From Catellatospora sichuanensis (GTDB lineage: Bacteria > Actinomycetota > Actinomycetes > Mycobacteriales > Micromonosporaceae), in NCBI RefSeq assembly GCF_007483665.1, contig NZ_ML660185.1:98168-162167 (forward strand): a stretch of 64,000 bases of DNA. Reading direction: 5' to 3'. A program made the translations under genes and the position numbers. Shown one piece after another: positions 1 through 7,343 of this stretch. Numbering within the stretch: the stretch's first letter is position 1; each line of letters opens with the position of its first letter. The notes beneath the pieces are model-generated. The model was given only the letters and a program-made list of their open reading frames with translations, was not told the DNA's origin and ran no database searches.

Positions 1-58
1 CGGCGATGAGGGGGACGACGGCGAGCCACAGGGCGTGCAGGGCTCTGCGTGGGGTCAT
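1..58 (-). CDS. Start of a probable secreted or membrane protein, cut by the window edge
   Basis: On the minus strand an ATG at 58-56 opens 19 codons that run off the left edge. A good Shine-Dalgarno (AAGGAG) lies about 8 bases upstream. The visible residues begin MTPRRALHALWLAVVPLIA: two arginines followed by a hydrophobic stretch, as in a signal peptide or signal anchor. Nothing else is visible, so no function can be given. The gene would be divergent from the acyltransferase gene to its right. It is too short to score as an ORF, and the call rests on the ribosome binding site and the signal-like composition. Confidence 0.45.
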   Translation of the reverse strand, partial: MTPRRALHALWLAVVPLIA

Positions 59-422
59 GGAGCTTGCTCCTTGCCGGAGGAGAGACGCGCGTCCCGGCCG
101 CGTAGGCCGCGGGACGGCAGGTGCGTCGAGGTCGCTGCCGCCACGCGGGCTCGGCCCGGTGCGCCCTCGGCAGTCGGATCAGGCCGTCCACCCCGGTGGA
201 CGGTCGTTGCTCCCGATCCGCGAGTGTAGTGGCGGCGGTGAATGCGTGTCAGTGCCGTGGCGGCGAACGGTAGCGCCGCAGCGCCGAACGGCACCGCGCG
301 ACGTGGCAGTGTGCGGGGCGGGCCGGAGGGATGCCTTTCGCCGGCCGTACGCACACGTCGGGGCGCGGAAAGAGGACTTCGCGGACCCTGGGTCGAACAA
401 GCCCGCGGGCCGTCGACGCCGC
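59..422. other. Divergent intergenic region, no gene seen
   Basis: About 360 bases lie between the edge gene and the acyltransferase. The reading frames crossing it are low-complexity and antisense-like, and I accept none. A perfect inverted repeat of two 9-bp arms (CCGTCCACC / GGTGGACGG) sits at 184-203 with a 2-base centre. It could be an operator or a weak hairpin. No clear -35/-10 pair was found. Confidence 0.5.
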
Positions 423-1211
423 ATGGCAGGATCGTGGACCGTGAGCCCGTCGACTAGCTGGTCCCCGCCCCCGCTGCTGCGTTTCGCGATGCTGCTCGCC
501 GAAGGCGTGGTGCGCCTGCTGACGCGCCTGGAGGTCACCGGGGACATCCCCGAGCAGGCCCGGCGCGGGTCGCTCATCCTCGCCGCGAACCACATCAGCC
601 CGTTCGACCCGATCGCGGTCGCGGCGGCGTTCCGGCGCCTCGGTGTACACCCGAGGATCATGGCGAACGCGGGCCTGTTCCGGACCCCGGTGATCGGGCC
701 GCTGATGCGCTGGCAGGGCCACATCCAGGTCGACCGCGGCGAGCCGACCGCCGGCAACGCCGTCACGGACAGCGTCACCGCGCTCGACGAGGGCGCCATG
801 CTGATGATCTACCCGGAAGGGCGCATCGGCCTCGACCCGGCGATGTGGCCCGAACGCGGCCGCACCGGCGTCGGCCGCCTGGTGCTGGCCACCGGCGCCC
901 CGGTCATCCCGGTCGCGATCTGGGGCAGTCACGAGGTCATCCCGTACGCGGCGCCCACCGGCATGTGGCCGATGATCTGGCGCTCGCTGCGCCGGCGGCC
1001 GCGGGTGCGGGTGCACGTCGGCCCGCGGGTCGACCTGTCCGGCATAGAGGAGGCCCGGCCGGGCGCGGCACAGCGCATCGCCGACCGCATCATCGACGCG
1101 ATCGCGATCGAGCTGGCCCCGCTGCGCGCCGACGAACCTGACGCCCCGCGCTTCGTCGACCCGTCCCGCCCCACCGAGACCCGCCGCGCCAGGCCGCGCA
1201 CCGCGCGCTGA
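423..1211 (+). CDS. 1-acyl-sn-glycerol-3-phosphate acyltransferase (PlsC family)
   Basis: This enzyme would move an acyl chain to lysophosphatidic acid, giving phosphatidic acid in membrane lipid synthesis at the cytoplasmic face. The 262-residue protein carries the family acyltransferase motifs: NHISPFD (HX4D) near residue 59, and a YPEGR block near residue 120, followed by a conserved PVIPVAIWG segment. The C-terminal 40 residues are Arg/Pro rich and probably unstructured. I chose the ATG at 423; GTG 441 and ATG 489 are in-frame alternatives. The frame stays open far upstream but has no protein-like composition there. The general family is secure; the exact acyl substrate is not. Confidence 0.85.
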   Translation: MAGSWTVSPSTSWSPPPLLRFAMLLAEGVVRLLTRLEVTGDIPEQARRGSLILAANHISPFDPIAVAAAFRRLGVHPRIMANAGLFRTPVIGPLMRWQGHIQVDRGEPTAGNAVTDSVTALDEGAMLMIYPEGRIGLDPAMWPERGRTGVGRLVLATGAPVIPVAIWGSHEVIPYAAPTGMWPMIWRSLRRRPRVRVHVGPRVDLSGIEEARPGAAQRIADRIIDAIAIELAPLRADEPDAPRFVDPSRPTETRRARPRTAR

Positions 1212-1217
1212 GGGCCG

Positions 1218-1433
1218 CTACCCCCGCTGGGAGCGGTACGCGGCCACCAGTTCGCGGGTGGTGGCCAGGCCCAGCTCCTGGCGTAGGTCGGCGATGCGAC
1301 GGTTGGCCGTACGCAACGACAGGTACTCCGCGGCGGCCGCCGCGGCTATCGTCGCGCCGTCAGCCAGCCGGTCCAGCAGCGCACGCTGGACCGGGGAAAG
1401 CTGTCGCAGCCAGTCCACAGGGTCGTCGTCCAC
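1218..1433 (-). CDS. Small stand-alone LuxR-type helix-turn-helix protein
   Basis: The 71-residue protein is almost only a LuxR/NarL C-terminal DNA-binding domain. It has a LSPVQRALLDRLADGAT opening, where the family has LTxRExEVLxLxAxG, then an alanine-rich recognition region and LSLRTANRRIADLRQELG, matching the usual xSxxTVxxHxxxIxxKLG helix. No receiver or sensor domain is present, so it is either a partner-dependent regulator or a remnant of a larger one. It is convergent with the acyltransferase (6 bases between stops) and divergent from the glycerophosphodiesterase gene. Target genes are unknown. Confidence 0.7.
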   Translation of the reverse strand: MDDDPVDWLRQLSPVQRALLDRLADGATIAAAAAAEYLSLRTANRRIADLRQELGLATTRELVAAYRSQRG

Positions 1434-1583
1434 CTGAGCACCCCTTCAAGACATCAACGTCCCCGGAAAGATCGATTTGTTTCGACGCGGTGGTGCGGAC
1501 ATTCTCACCGATGTCGCCCGTTGTTGGCGAGCGGTCAGTACGCGGGCCATCCATCCGCACCCGGCAGTGGCAAGCTTTCCCAG

Positions 1584-2366
1584 ATGGAGACGCCGCAGGG
1601 TCACCCCCATCCGTATCTCGCCGCGCCGCCGCTCGCCTTCGCCCATCGGGGTGGCGCTGCGGAAGGCGACGAGAACACCGCCGACGCCTTCGACCGGGCG
1701 GTGAAAGCCGGCTACCGGTACGTCGAGACCGATGTGCACGCCACCCGTGACGGGGTGGCGGTGGTGCTGCACGACGCCAACCTGCGCCGCGTCGCCGGCG
1801 ACCCGCAGGCGGTCGCCACGATGACCTGGGCGGACCTGAAGACGGTGCGGGTCGGCGGGGCGGCCGCGGTGCCGCGGCTCGACGAGGTCCTCGACGCCTG
1901 GCCGGAGATCCGGTTCAACATCGACATCAAGTCCGACGCGGCCGTCGCGCCGACCGTGACCGCGGTGCACGAGCGCGCCACTCCGGAACAGGTGCTGCTC
2001 GCATCGTTCTCCGACGTGCGGTTGCAGCGGGCGCGGGCGCTCGCCGGTCCGGCGTACGCCACCTCGCTGGCCCAGCGGGAGACCGCCCGGCTGTGGCTGG
2101 CCTCGCGGATGCGGCGGCGGATCGTGCTGCCGCCGTCGGCGGTCGCGGCGCAGGTGCCGATCCGTTTCGGCGCGGTGCGGCTGGTGGACCGGCGGTTCGT
2201 GGCCCACGCGCACGCCCTCGGGCTTCAGGTGCACGTGTGGACGGTCGACGATCCTGCCGTGATGGAGGGGTTACTTGATCTCGGTGTGGATGGCATCATG
2301 ACCGATCGCATCGACGTGTTACGGGAAGTTTTCACGCACCGTGGCCTTTGGAAGGACCAAGCATGA
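1584..2366 (+). CDS. Glycerophosphodiester phosphodiesterase (GDPD family)
   Basis: The predicted reaction is hydrolysis of glycerophosphodiesters to glycerol-3-phosphate and an alcohol. The 260-residue protein has the diagnostic FAHRGG opening, ENT (…GDENTADAF), the YVETDVHATRDG metal-binding block and HDANLRRV, all typical of the TIM-barrel GDPD fold. A signal peptide is not evident, so it is probably cytoplasmic. I chose ATG 1584, just before the conserved core; the frame continues upstream to 1521. The stop overlaps the next start (ATGA at 2363-2366), so it is coupled to the transporter downstream. The last 35 codons contain two TTA leucine codons, rare in such DNA. Confidence 0.87.
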   Translation: METPQGHPHPYLAAPPLAFAHRGGAAEGDENTADAFDRAVKAGYRYVETDVHATRDGVAVVLHDANLRRVAGDPQAVATMTWADLKTVRVGGAAAVPRLDEVLDAWPEIRFNIDIKSDAAVAPTVTAVHERATPEQVLLASFSDVRLQRARALAGPAYATSLAQRETARLWLASRMRRRIVLPPSAVAAQVPIRFGAVRLVDRRFVAHAHALGLQVHVWTVDDPAVMEGLLDLGVDGIMTDRIDVLREVFTHRGLWKDQA

Positions 2367-3763
2367 CCGCTGATGTCAGCGCACCCCCCGCGCCGGCCGA
2401 GGGCTACGGCGAGAGCACCAAACGTGAGCGGGTCGGCTGGTACTTCTACGACTGGGCGAACTCGGCCTTCTCCACCACCCTGGTCGCGGTCTTCCTCGGG
2501 CCGTACCTGACCGCGGTCGCCAAGACCGCCTCCGGCTGCGTCGACCCGAACACGGCCGACAACATCGACCCGTGCATCAGCGCCCCGGTACACCTGTTCG
2601 GCATGACGCTGAAGGCCGGCTCGGTGTATCCGGCGGTCGTCACCATCTCGGTCGTGCTCAACGTGCTGCTGCTGCCGGTCGTCGGCGCGATCGCCGACCG
2701 CTCCGCGCACAAGCGCCGCATGCTCGCCATCTTCGCGTACGTCGGCGCGACCGCCACCACCTGCATGTTCTTCGTGACCGGCGGGGCGATCCTGCTCGGC
2801 GCGCTGCTCACCATCGTCGCGACGATGGCGTTCGCGGCCAGCATCGTGGTCTACAACTCCTTCCTGCCGCAGCTGTGCCCGGAGGAGGACCGCGACAAGG
2901 TGTCCAGTCGCGGCTGGGCGTTCGGTTACCTCGGCGGCGGCCTGCTGCTCCTGCTCAACCTGGTGGCGCTGACGCTGCTGGAGGCGAAGTACGGCACGAG
3001 CATCGTGGTGCGGGCCAGCATGGCCTCGGCGGGCATCTGGTGGGGCGTGTTCACCCTGCTGCCGCTGCGCCGGCTGCGGGACCGACCGCCGCTGGAGGGC
3101 GTCGCCCACGGCAACGTGCTGACCGGCGGTTTCAAGCAGCTCGGCCACACCATCAAGGGTCTGAAGGCGTACCCGCTGACGCTGTTCTTCCTCGGTGCGT
3201 ACCTGATCTACAACGACGGCATCCAGACCGTCATCAACCTGTCCAGCACCTACGCCGACCAGGAGCTCAAGCTCGGCCAGTCTGTGCTGGTCATCACCGT
3301 GCTGCTGGTGCAGTTCCTCGCCTTCGGCGGTGCGCTGGGCCTGGGCTTCCTCGCCGGGCGCATCGGTGCCTGGAAGACCGTGCTGATCAGCCTGGTGCTG
3401 TGGACCGGTGTGATCATCGGCGCGTTCAGCCTGCCCACCGGCGAGGCGGTGCCGTTCATGATCCTCGGCGCGTGCATCGGCCTGGTGCTCGGCGGTAGCC
3501 AGGCGCTGAGCAGATCGCTGTTCAGCCTGCTCATCCCCAAGGGCAAGGAGGCCGAGTACTTCGGCTTCTTCGAGATCTCCGACAAGGGCACCAGCTGGCT
3601 CGGCCCGCTGGCGTTCGCGCTGGTCTTCGAGCTGACCAACAGCTACCGGGTCGGCCTGGTGTCACTGCTGATCTTCTTCGTGATCGGCTTCTTCCTGCTG
3701 CTGGCCGTGCCCATGCGAAGGGCGATCGTAGCGGCGGGCAACACACCGCCGACACGCCTGTAG
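2363..3763 (+). CDS. UMF1-type MFS transporter (Atg22-like permease)
   Basis: A 466-residue polytopic membrane protein. The N-terminal GWYFYDWANSAFSTTL block is the signature of the UMF1 / Atg22-like branch of the major facilitator superfamily, whose bacterial substrates are mostly unknown. About twelve hydrophobic segments are visible in two halves around a central cytoplasmic loop near residues 235-260. The true start is ATG 2363, overlapping the GDPD stop by 4 bases; an in-frame ATG lies 15 bases earlier. Coupling to a glycerophosphodiesterase suggests a lipid-derived solute, but this is only context. A strong hairpin follows at 3794. Confidence 0.85.
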   Translation: MTADVSAPPAPAEGYGESTKRERVGWYFYDWANSAFSTTLVAVFLGPYLTAVAKTASGCVDPNTADNIDPCISAPVHLFGMTLKAGSVYPAVVTISVVLNVLLLPVVGAIADRSAHKRRMLAIFAYVGATATTCMFFVTGGAILLGALLTIVATMAFAASIVVYNSFLPQLCPEEDRDKVSSRGWAFGYLGGGLLLLLNLVALTLLEAKYGTSIVVRASMASAGIWWGVFTLLPLRRLRDRPPLEGVAHGNVLTGGFKQLGHTIKGLKAYPLTLFFLGAYLIYNDGIQTVINLSSTYADQELKLGQSVLVITVLLVQFLAFGGALGLGFLAGRIGAWKTVLISLVLWTGVIIGAFSLPTGEAVPFMILGACIGLVLGGSQALSRSLFSLLIPKGKEAEYFGFFEISDKGTSWLGPLAFALVFELTNSYRVGLVSLLIFFVIGFFLLLAVPMRRAIVAAGNTPPTRL

Positions 3764-3793
3764 CGCTCGACTCGCATCTTTGGATTCCCACAG

Positions 3794-3825
3794 ACGGTGG
3801 GGCAGCCACTAGGCTGCCCCACCGT
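3794..3825 (+). terminator. Perfect 14-bp hairpin after the UMF1 gene
   Basis: Two 14-base arms (ACGGTGGGGCAGCC and its exact complement) flank a 4-base ACTA loop. No T-tract follows, as is usual for actinobacterial terminators. It starts 30 bases after the UMF1 stop. It includes the GTG at 3824 and the ATG at 3797 that could otherwise open the thymidine kinase frame, which argues that the kinase start may lie further downstream. Confidence 0.7.
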
Positions 3826-4498
3826 GACCGCTGCTGACGAACCCACCATCGCCCCGGCGCACTGCCAGTCCGCGGGGGACGGCCGACTGCGCCACGGTGC
3901 CGCGTTGAAGTTCTTCTGGGGCCCGATGGACTGCGGCAAGTCGACCCTGGCCCTGCAGATGGATCACAACCACGGCCGCCAGGGCCGCCGCGGCCTCGTG
4001 CTGACCCGCAACGACCGGTCGATGGGCCCGCAGGTCACCACCCGGATCGGGCTGGCCCACGCCGCGGTCGAGGTCACCGATGACATGGACCTCATCGCGC
4101 TGGTGCGCAAGGAGTGGGGCGACGGCGCCCGCATCGACTACCTGATCTGCGACGAGGCGTGCTTCTACACCGTCGAGCAGATCGAGCAGCTGGCCGACCT
4201 GGTCGACTCCTACGACGTCGACGTGTACGCCTTCGGCCTGGCCTCGGACTTCCGCTCGTTCCTGTTCCCGGCCGCGCAGCGGCTGTTCGAGCTGGCCGAC
4301 GAGGTGAACCGGCTGCAGGTCGAGGTGCTGTGCTGGTGCGGCCGCGAGGGCCTGCTCAACGCGCGCATCGTCGACGGCGCGGTGGCCCGCGAGGGCGAGC
4401 AGGTCGTCATCGGCGATACCGCCGCCGCCGACCAGTCCGAGGTCCGCTACCAGGTGCTCTGCCGCCGCCACTACCGCTCCGGCGACCTGGGCCGGTAG
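3824..4498 (+). CDS. tdk: Thymidine kinase (type II Tdk)
   Basis: This kinase phosphorylates thymidine with ATP in the pyrimidine salvage pathway. The Walker A loop GPMDCGKST is seen near residue 33, followed by LALQMDHN. A later DEACFY block matches the family DEAQFL catalytic glutamate region. The lasso segment follows, with a CWCG pair and CRRHY supplying three cysteines and a histidine like the structural zinc site. The length of 224 residues from GTG 3824 is normal. TTG 3905 would begin exactly at the conserved LKFFWG (197 residues) and avoids the hairpin at 3794-3825; neither start has a good ribosome binding site. It is separated from both neighbours by non-coding DNA. Confidence 0.88.
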   Translation: MTAADEPTIAPAHCQSAGDGRLRHGAALKFFWGPMDCGKSTLALQMDHNHGRQGRRGLVLTRNDRSMGPQVTTRIGLAHAAVEVTDDMDLIALVRKEWGDGARIDYLICDEACFYTVEQIEQLADLVDSYDVDVYAFGLASDFRSFLFPAAQRLFELADEVNRLQVEVLCWCGREGLLNARIVDGAVAREGEQVVIGDTAAADQSEVRYQVLCRRHYRSGDLGR

Positions 4499-4637
4499 CC
4501 GCCGGCCGGGCCGATGAGTGTCGGCGTCCCCCGGGGGTGCGCGGCGACTCGAAGGCCGGTCATGAGGCCGTTTCGGCCCGCGGCTCCGCAGGTTCGGTCA
4601 CTATGGTGACGAAACGGACTTTGTGAGGTGACGCGGG

Positions 4638-5486
4638 ATGTCCCAGCGCGAGCCGGCGGACGACGAGACGGCCGGCGACGCCCAGGCGAAGCAGCCTGGC
4701 CGCACCGAGCGCGACGTGTACCGGATGAAGGTGCAGGAGCTGCGCGCGCTGCTGCGGGAGGCGGGCGTGCCGGGGACCTCGCAGATGCACAAGGACGAGC
4801 TGGTCCGCGAGCTGGTCAAGACCATGCACTCCGACCAGCGGGCCCGCCCGATCGCGAAGGTCGCCACGGGCAAGAAGAGCGTGGTGCCGCCCGGCGATCA
4901 GGCGCCCAGCTCGCGGGTGCCGAAAGCGCCGCGCCCGGCCAAGCGGGTGCCCGCCGCGGCCGACCCGGCGCCGCTGCCCTACGACCCCGGCGACGTGATC
5001 GACCTGCTGATGGTCCAGCATCAGCAGCTCGGCGACCTGTTCGACGAGCTGGAGGGCGAGCGCGGCGCGCGCCGCCGGGACCTGTTCGCCGAGCTGGTGC
5101 GCCTGCTCGCGGTGCACGAGAGCATCGAGCAGCTGCTGGTGCATCCGCTGGCGCGGGCGCGCCTGTCCGACGGCGACGTCGTGGTGGACGCCCGCACCGA
5201 GGAGGAGGACCAGGCCGAGCAGGACCTGCTGGAGCTGTACGAGCTCGGGCTGGGGCACGACGACTTCGCCGAGAAGCTGGCCAACCTGCGCGACGCCGTG
5301 ATCGAGCACGGCGAGCTGGAGGAGGAAGAGGAGTTCGACGCCCTCCGCGGACAGGTGCCGGCCGAGGAGTTGCGTCGCCTGGCGGCGATCGCGGTGGCCG
5401 CCACCGACGCCGTCACCTCCGCCGACGACGCCGCCGCGCCGGACGAGATCTTCGCCCTCGCCCGCGAGTCCTTCCCTGATCCCTGA
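4638..5486 (+). CDS. Hemerythrin/HHE-domain protein with an N-terminal SAP/Rho-N-like segment
   Basis: The 282-residue protein has two parts. Residues 30-60 (VQELRALLREAGVPGTSQMHKDELVREL) resemble a SAP or Rho-N nucleic-acid-binding helix pair. After a basic Pro/Ala linker, residues 118-260 form a helical HHE cation-binding domain. Candidate iron ligands are the HQQLGDLFDEL, HESIEQL and HPLARAR histidines and EHGELEEEEEF. Such domains bind a di-iron centre in oxygen, NO or redox sensing. The start is ATG 4638 with GAGGTG upstream. A GTCAC-N4-GTGAC dyad at 4597-4610 sits in the likely promoter region. The combination with a SAP-like segment suggests a DNA- or RNA-linked role, which is inference. 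Confidence 0.75.
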   Translation: MSQREPADDETAGDAQAKQPGRTERDVYRMKVQELRALLREAGVPGTSQMHKDELVRELVKTMHSDQRARPIAKVATGKKSVVPPGDQAPSSRVPKAPRPAKRVPAAADPAPLPYDPGDVIDLLMVQHQQLGDLFDELEGERGARRRDLFAELVRLLAVHESIEQLLVHPLARARLSDGDVVVDARTEEEDQAEQDLLELYELGLGHDDFAEKLANLRDAVIEHGELEEEEEFDALRGQVPAEELRRLAAIAVAATDAVTSADDAAAPDEIFALARESFPDP

Positions 5487-5501
5487 TCTCGCGCTGCTGC
5501 T

Positions 5502-5578
5502 TGATCGCCCGACTTGCCTGGCACCTGTGCGAATCATGAACGCGCTTTCGCCCATGTGCCCGGCAGGTCGGGCGATCA
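5502..5578. repeat. 77-bp palindromic intergenic repeat, copy 1
   Basis: A 77-base element starts TGATCGCCCGACTTGCC and ends with the near-complement GGCAGGTCGGGCGATCA. The core contains TGTGCGAATCATG and GCTTTCGCCCA. A second copy of exactly the same length lies at 18924-19000. Arm differences between copies are partly compensatory: the C opposite G in this copy is T opposite A in the other. It sits between the hemerythrin gene stop and the protease promoter. Confidence 0.75.
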
Positions 5579-5627
5579 CTGTGTGCGGTGTGCTGGTCGC
5601 GCACGCAGAGTAATACATCAGCATCTA

Positions 5628-5655
5628 TTGACTTCAGAACGGTCCACAGTAAAGT
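5628..5655 (+). promoter_or_regulatory. Probable -35/-10 promoter of the S1 protease gene
   Basis: TTGACT at 5628-5633 and TAAAGT at 5650-5655 are spaced by 16 bases, in a locally AT-rich patch unusual for this DNA. The predicted transcription start lies just before or within the palindrome at 5664-5677. The protease GTG follows at 5712 with an AAGGA ribosome binding site. Confidence 0.55.
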
Positions 5656-5663
5656 CTGTTTCT

Positions 5664-5677
5664 TGAGAGCGCTCTCA
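5664..5677. promoter_or_regulatory. CebR/LacI-type operator palindrome
   Basis: TGAGAGCGCTCTCA is a perfect 14-bp palindrome. It differs only in symmetric positions from the CebR box known from cellulose-utilising actinomycetes (TGGGAGCGCTCCCA). Its place at the predicted transcription start would let a LacI-family repressor block the protease gene. No LacI-family gene is in the window. Confidence 0.6.
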
Positions 5678-5711
5678 CGCCCTAATCCGTCCTACCCCTG
5701 AAGGACTCGAC

Positions 5712-7214
5712 GTGAGACTCACTGCGCTGACCAGCGCGGCGGTGCTCGCCGTGGCGCTGATCGCCCCCGCACCCGCCTACGCCGCCCCCACCCCCGACCC
5801 CGCCCTCGGCATGGAGCAGGCGCTGCAACGCGACCTGGGCCTGACCGCCGACCAGGCCCGCATCCGCCAGGCGCACGAAGCCGCCGCGCCCGTCGTCGAA
5901 CGCGACGTGCGCACCCGCCTCGGCAGCCGCTTCGCCGGCGCCTGGTATTCGCCCGAGGACGGCCGGCTCAAGGCCGGTGCCCTCGACGAGGCCGCCGCCG
6001 CCCTGGCCCGCGCGGCGGGCGCGCTGCCCGTCCGCGTGGACCGCAGCCAGCAGCAGCTCGACGCCGTCAAGGCGCGGCTCGACGGCAAGGCCGCCGCGGC
6101 CGGCCGCGACGTGCACGGCTGGTACGTCGACGTGGCCGCCAACACCGTCACCGTGAGCGCCGCGACCCCCGCCGCCGCGCGCCGGTTCGTCGCCGCCAGC
6201 GGCCTGTCCGCCGCCCAGGTGCGGGTCGTCACCAGCCAGGCTCCGAGCCCGCTGTACGACATCCGCGGCGGCGACCAGTACGTGATCAACGGCAACACGC
6301 TGTGCTCGATCGGCTTCTCGGTCAACAACGGCGGCTTCGTCACCGCCGGGCACTGCGGCGGCACCGGCAGCCCCACCCTCGGCTACAACAACGTCAGCCA
6401 GGGCACCTTCGCCGGCTCGTCGTTCCCCGGCAACGACTACGCCTGGGTGCGTACCAACGCCAACTGGACCCCGCGGCCGTGGGTCAACAACTATGCCGGC
6501 GGCAACGTCGCCGTCGCCGGGTCGCAGGAGGCCGCGATCGGCGCGTCGATCTGCCGTTCCGGGCGCACCACCGGCTGGCGCTGCGGCGTCGTCCAGGCCA
6601 AGAACGTCACCGTCAACTACTCGGACGGCCGGACCGTCTACGGCCTCACCCAGACCACGGCCTGCGCCGAGGGCGGCGACTCCGGCGGTGCGTGGATGAG
6701 CGGCAACCAGGCCCAGGGCGTCACCTCCGGCGGCTCGGGCAACTGCTCCACCGGCGGCACCACGTTCTACCAGCCCGTCAACGAGATCCTCGGCGCGTAC
6801 GGGCTCAGCCTCACCACGACCGGGGGTGGCGGTTCGACGAGCCGGATCATCGGCTGGCAGGACAAGTGCATCGACGTGCCGAACTCCAACTTCGTCGACG
6901 GCCAGCGCCTGCAACTGTGGGACTGCAACGGCACCAACGCGCAGAACTGGAACTTCCCCGGCGACGGCACCATCCGCACCGTCAACGGCCTGTGCATGGA
7001 CGTCGCCTGGGGCTCCACCGCACCCGGCGCGGCGATCCAGATCGTCGGTTGCAGCGGCAACCCGGCCCAGCAGTTCGTGCTCACCGGCGCGGGTGACCTG
7101 GTGAACCCGCAGGCCAACAAGTGCGTGGACGTCACCGGCTGGGGCGGCACCGGCACCCCGCTGTCGACCTGGGACTGCACCGGCGGCGCCAACCAGAAGT
7201 GGCGGCGCGGCTGA
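5712..7214 (+). CDS. Secreted streptogrisin-type serine protease with ricin-lectin tail
   Basis: This is an extracellular S1-family (alpha-lytic/streptogrisin) endopeptidase of 500 residues. Order: signal peptide (residues 1-24, cleavage after AYA), an S1E-type pro-region to about residue 180 that would fold and inhibit the enzyme, the mature domain with catalytic His214 (TAGHCGG), Asp242 (GNDYAWV) and Ser324 (GGDSGGAW), then a ricin-type beta-trefoil (residues 376-500) with QxW-like repeats. The trefoil probably binds polysaccharide. The start is GTG 5712 with AAGGA upstream. A promoter and a CebR-like box precede it, so carbohydrate control is likely. It is convergent with the next gene across a hairpin. 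Confidence 0.93.
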   Translation: MRLTALTSAAVLAVALIAPAPAYAAPTPDPALGMEQALQRDLGLTADQARIRQAHEAAAPVVERDVRTRLGSRFAGAWYSPEDGRLKAGALDEAAAALARAAGALPVRVDRSQQQLDAVKARLDGKAAAAGRDVHGWYVDVAANTVTVSAATPAAARRFVAASGLSAAQVRVVTSQAPSPLYDIRGGDQYVINGNTLCSIGFSVNNGGFVTAGHCGGTGSPTLGYNNVSQGTFAGSSFPGNDYAWVRTNANWTPRPWVNNYAGGNVAVAGSQEAAIGASICRSGRTTGWRCGVVQAKNVTVNYSDGRTVYGLTQTTACAEGGDSGGAWMSGNQAQGVTSGGSGNCSTGGTTFYQPVNEILGAYGLSLTTTGGGGSTSRIIGWQDKCIDVPNSNFVDGQRLQLWDCNGTNAQNWNFPGDGTIRTVNGLCMDVAWGSTAPGAAIQIVGCSGNPAQQFVLTGAGDLVNPQANKCVDVTGWGGTGTPLSTWDCTGGANQKWRRG

Positions 7215-7224
7215 CCGAGCCCGG

Positions 7225-7262
7225 CCGGCCCGCGCTCGGCGAGATCGCCGCGCGCGGGCCGG
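7225..7262. terminator. Convergent terminator hairpin
   Basis: An 11-bp outer stem (CCGGCCCGCGC / GCGCGGGCCGG) encloses a 6-bp inner stem (CGGCGA / TCGCCG). It lies between the stops of the convergent protease and repeat-protein genes and could serve both strands. Confidence 0.65.
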
Positions 7263-7343
7263 TTGACGGCAGCGGCACACGTCCACCGGGTTGAGAGGAC
7301 GGTGCGCTACCGCGTGCCCGAGCTGTGGATCTGCGGCGCGGGG

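Noticed and set aside
6..422. Upstream extension of the acyltransferase frame
   Set aside because: The first 139 codons are Arg/Pro/Gly-rich without family similarity; the conserved part begins after ATG 423.
3797..3823. ATG 3797 as the thymidine kinase start
   Set aside because: It lies inside the perfect hairpin at 3794-3825 that follows the UMF1 gene, and the added residues have no match in the family.
4597..4610. GTCAC-N4-GTGAC dyad before the hemerythrin-like gene as a named operator
   Set aside because: The arms are only 5 bases and no matching regulator is near, so it is mentioned with the gene and not called as a site.
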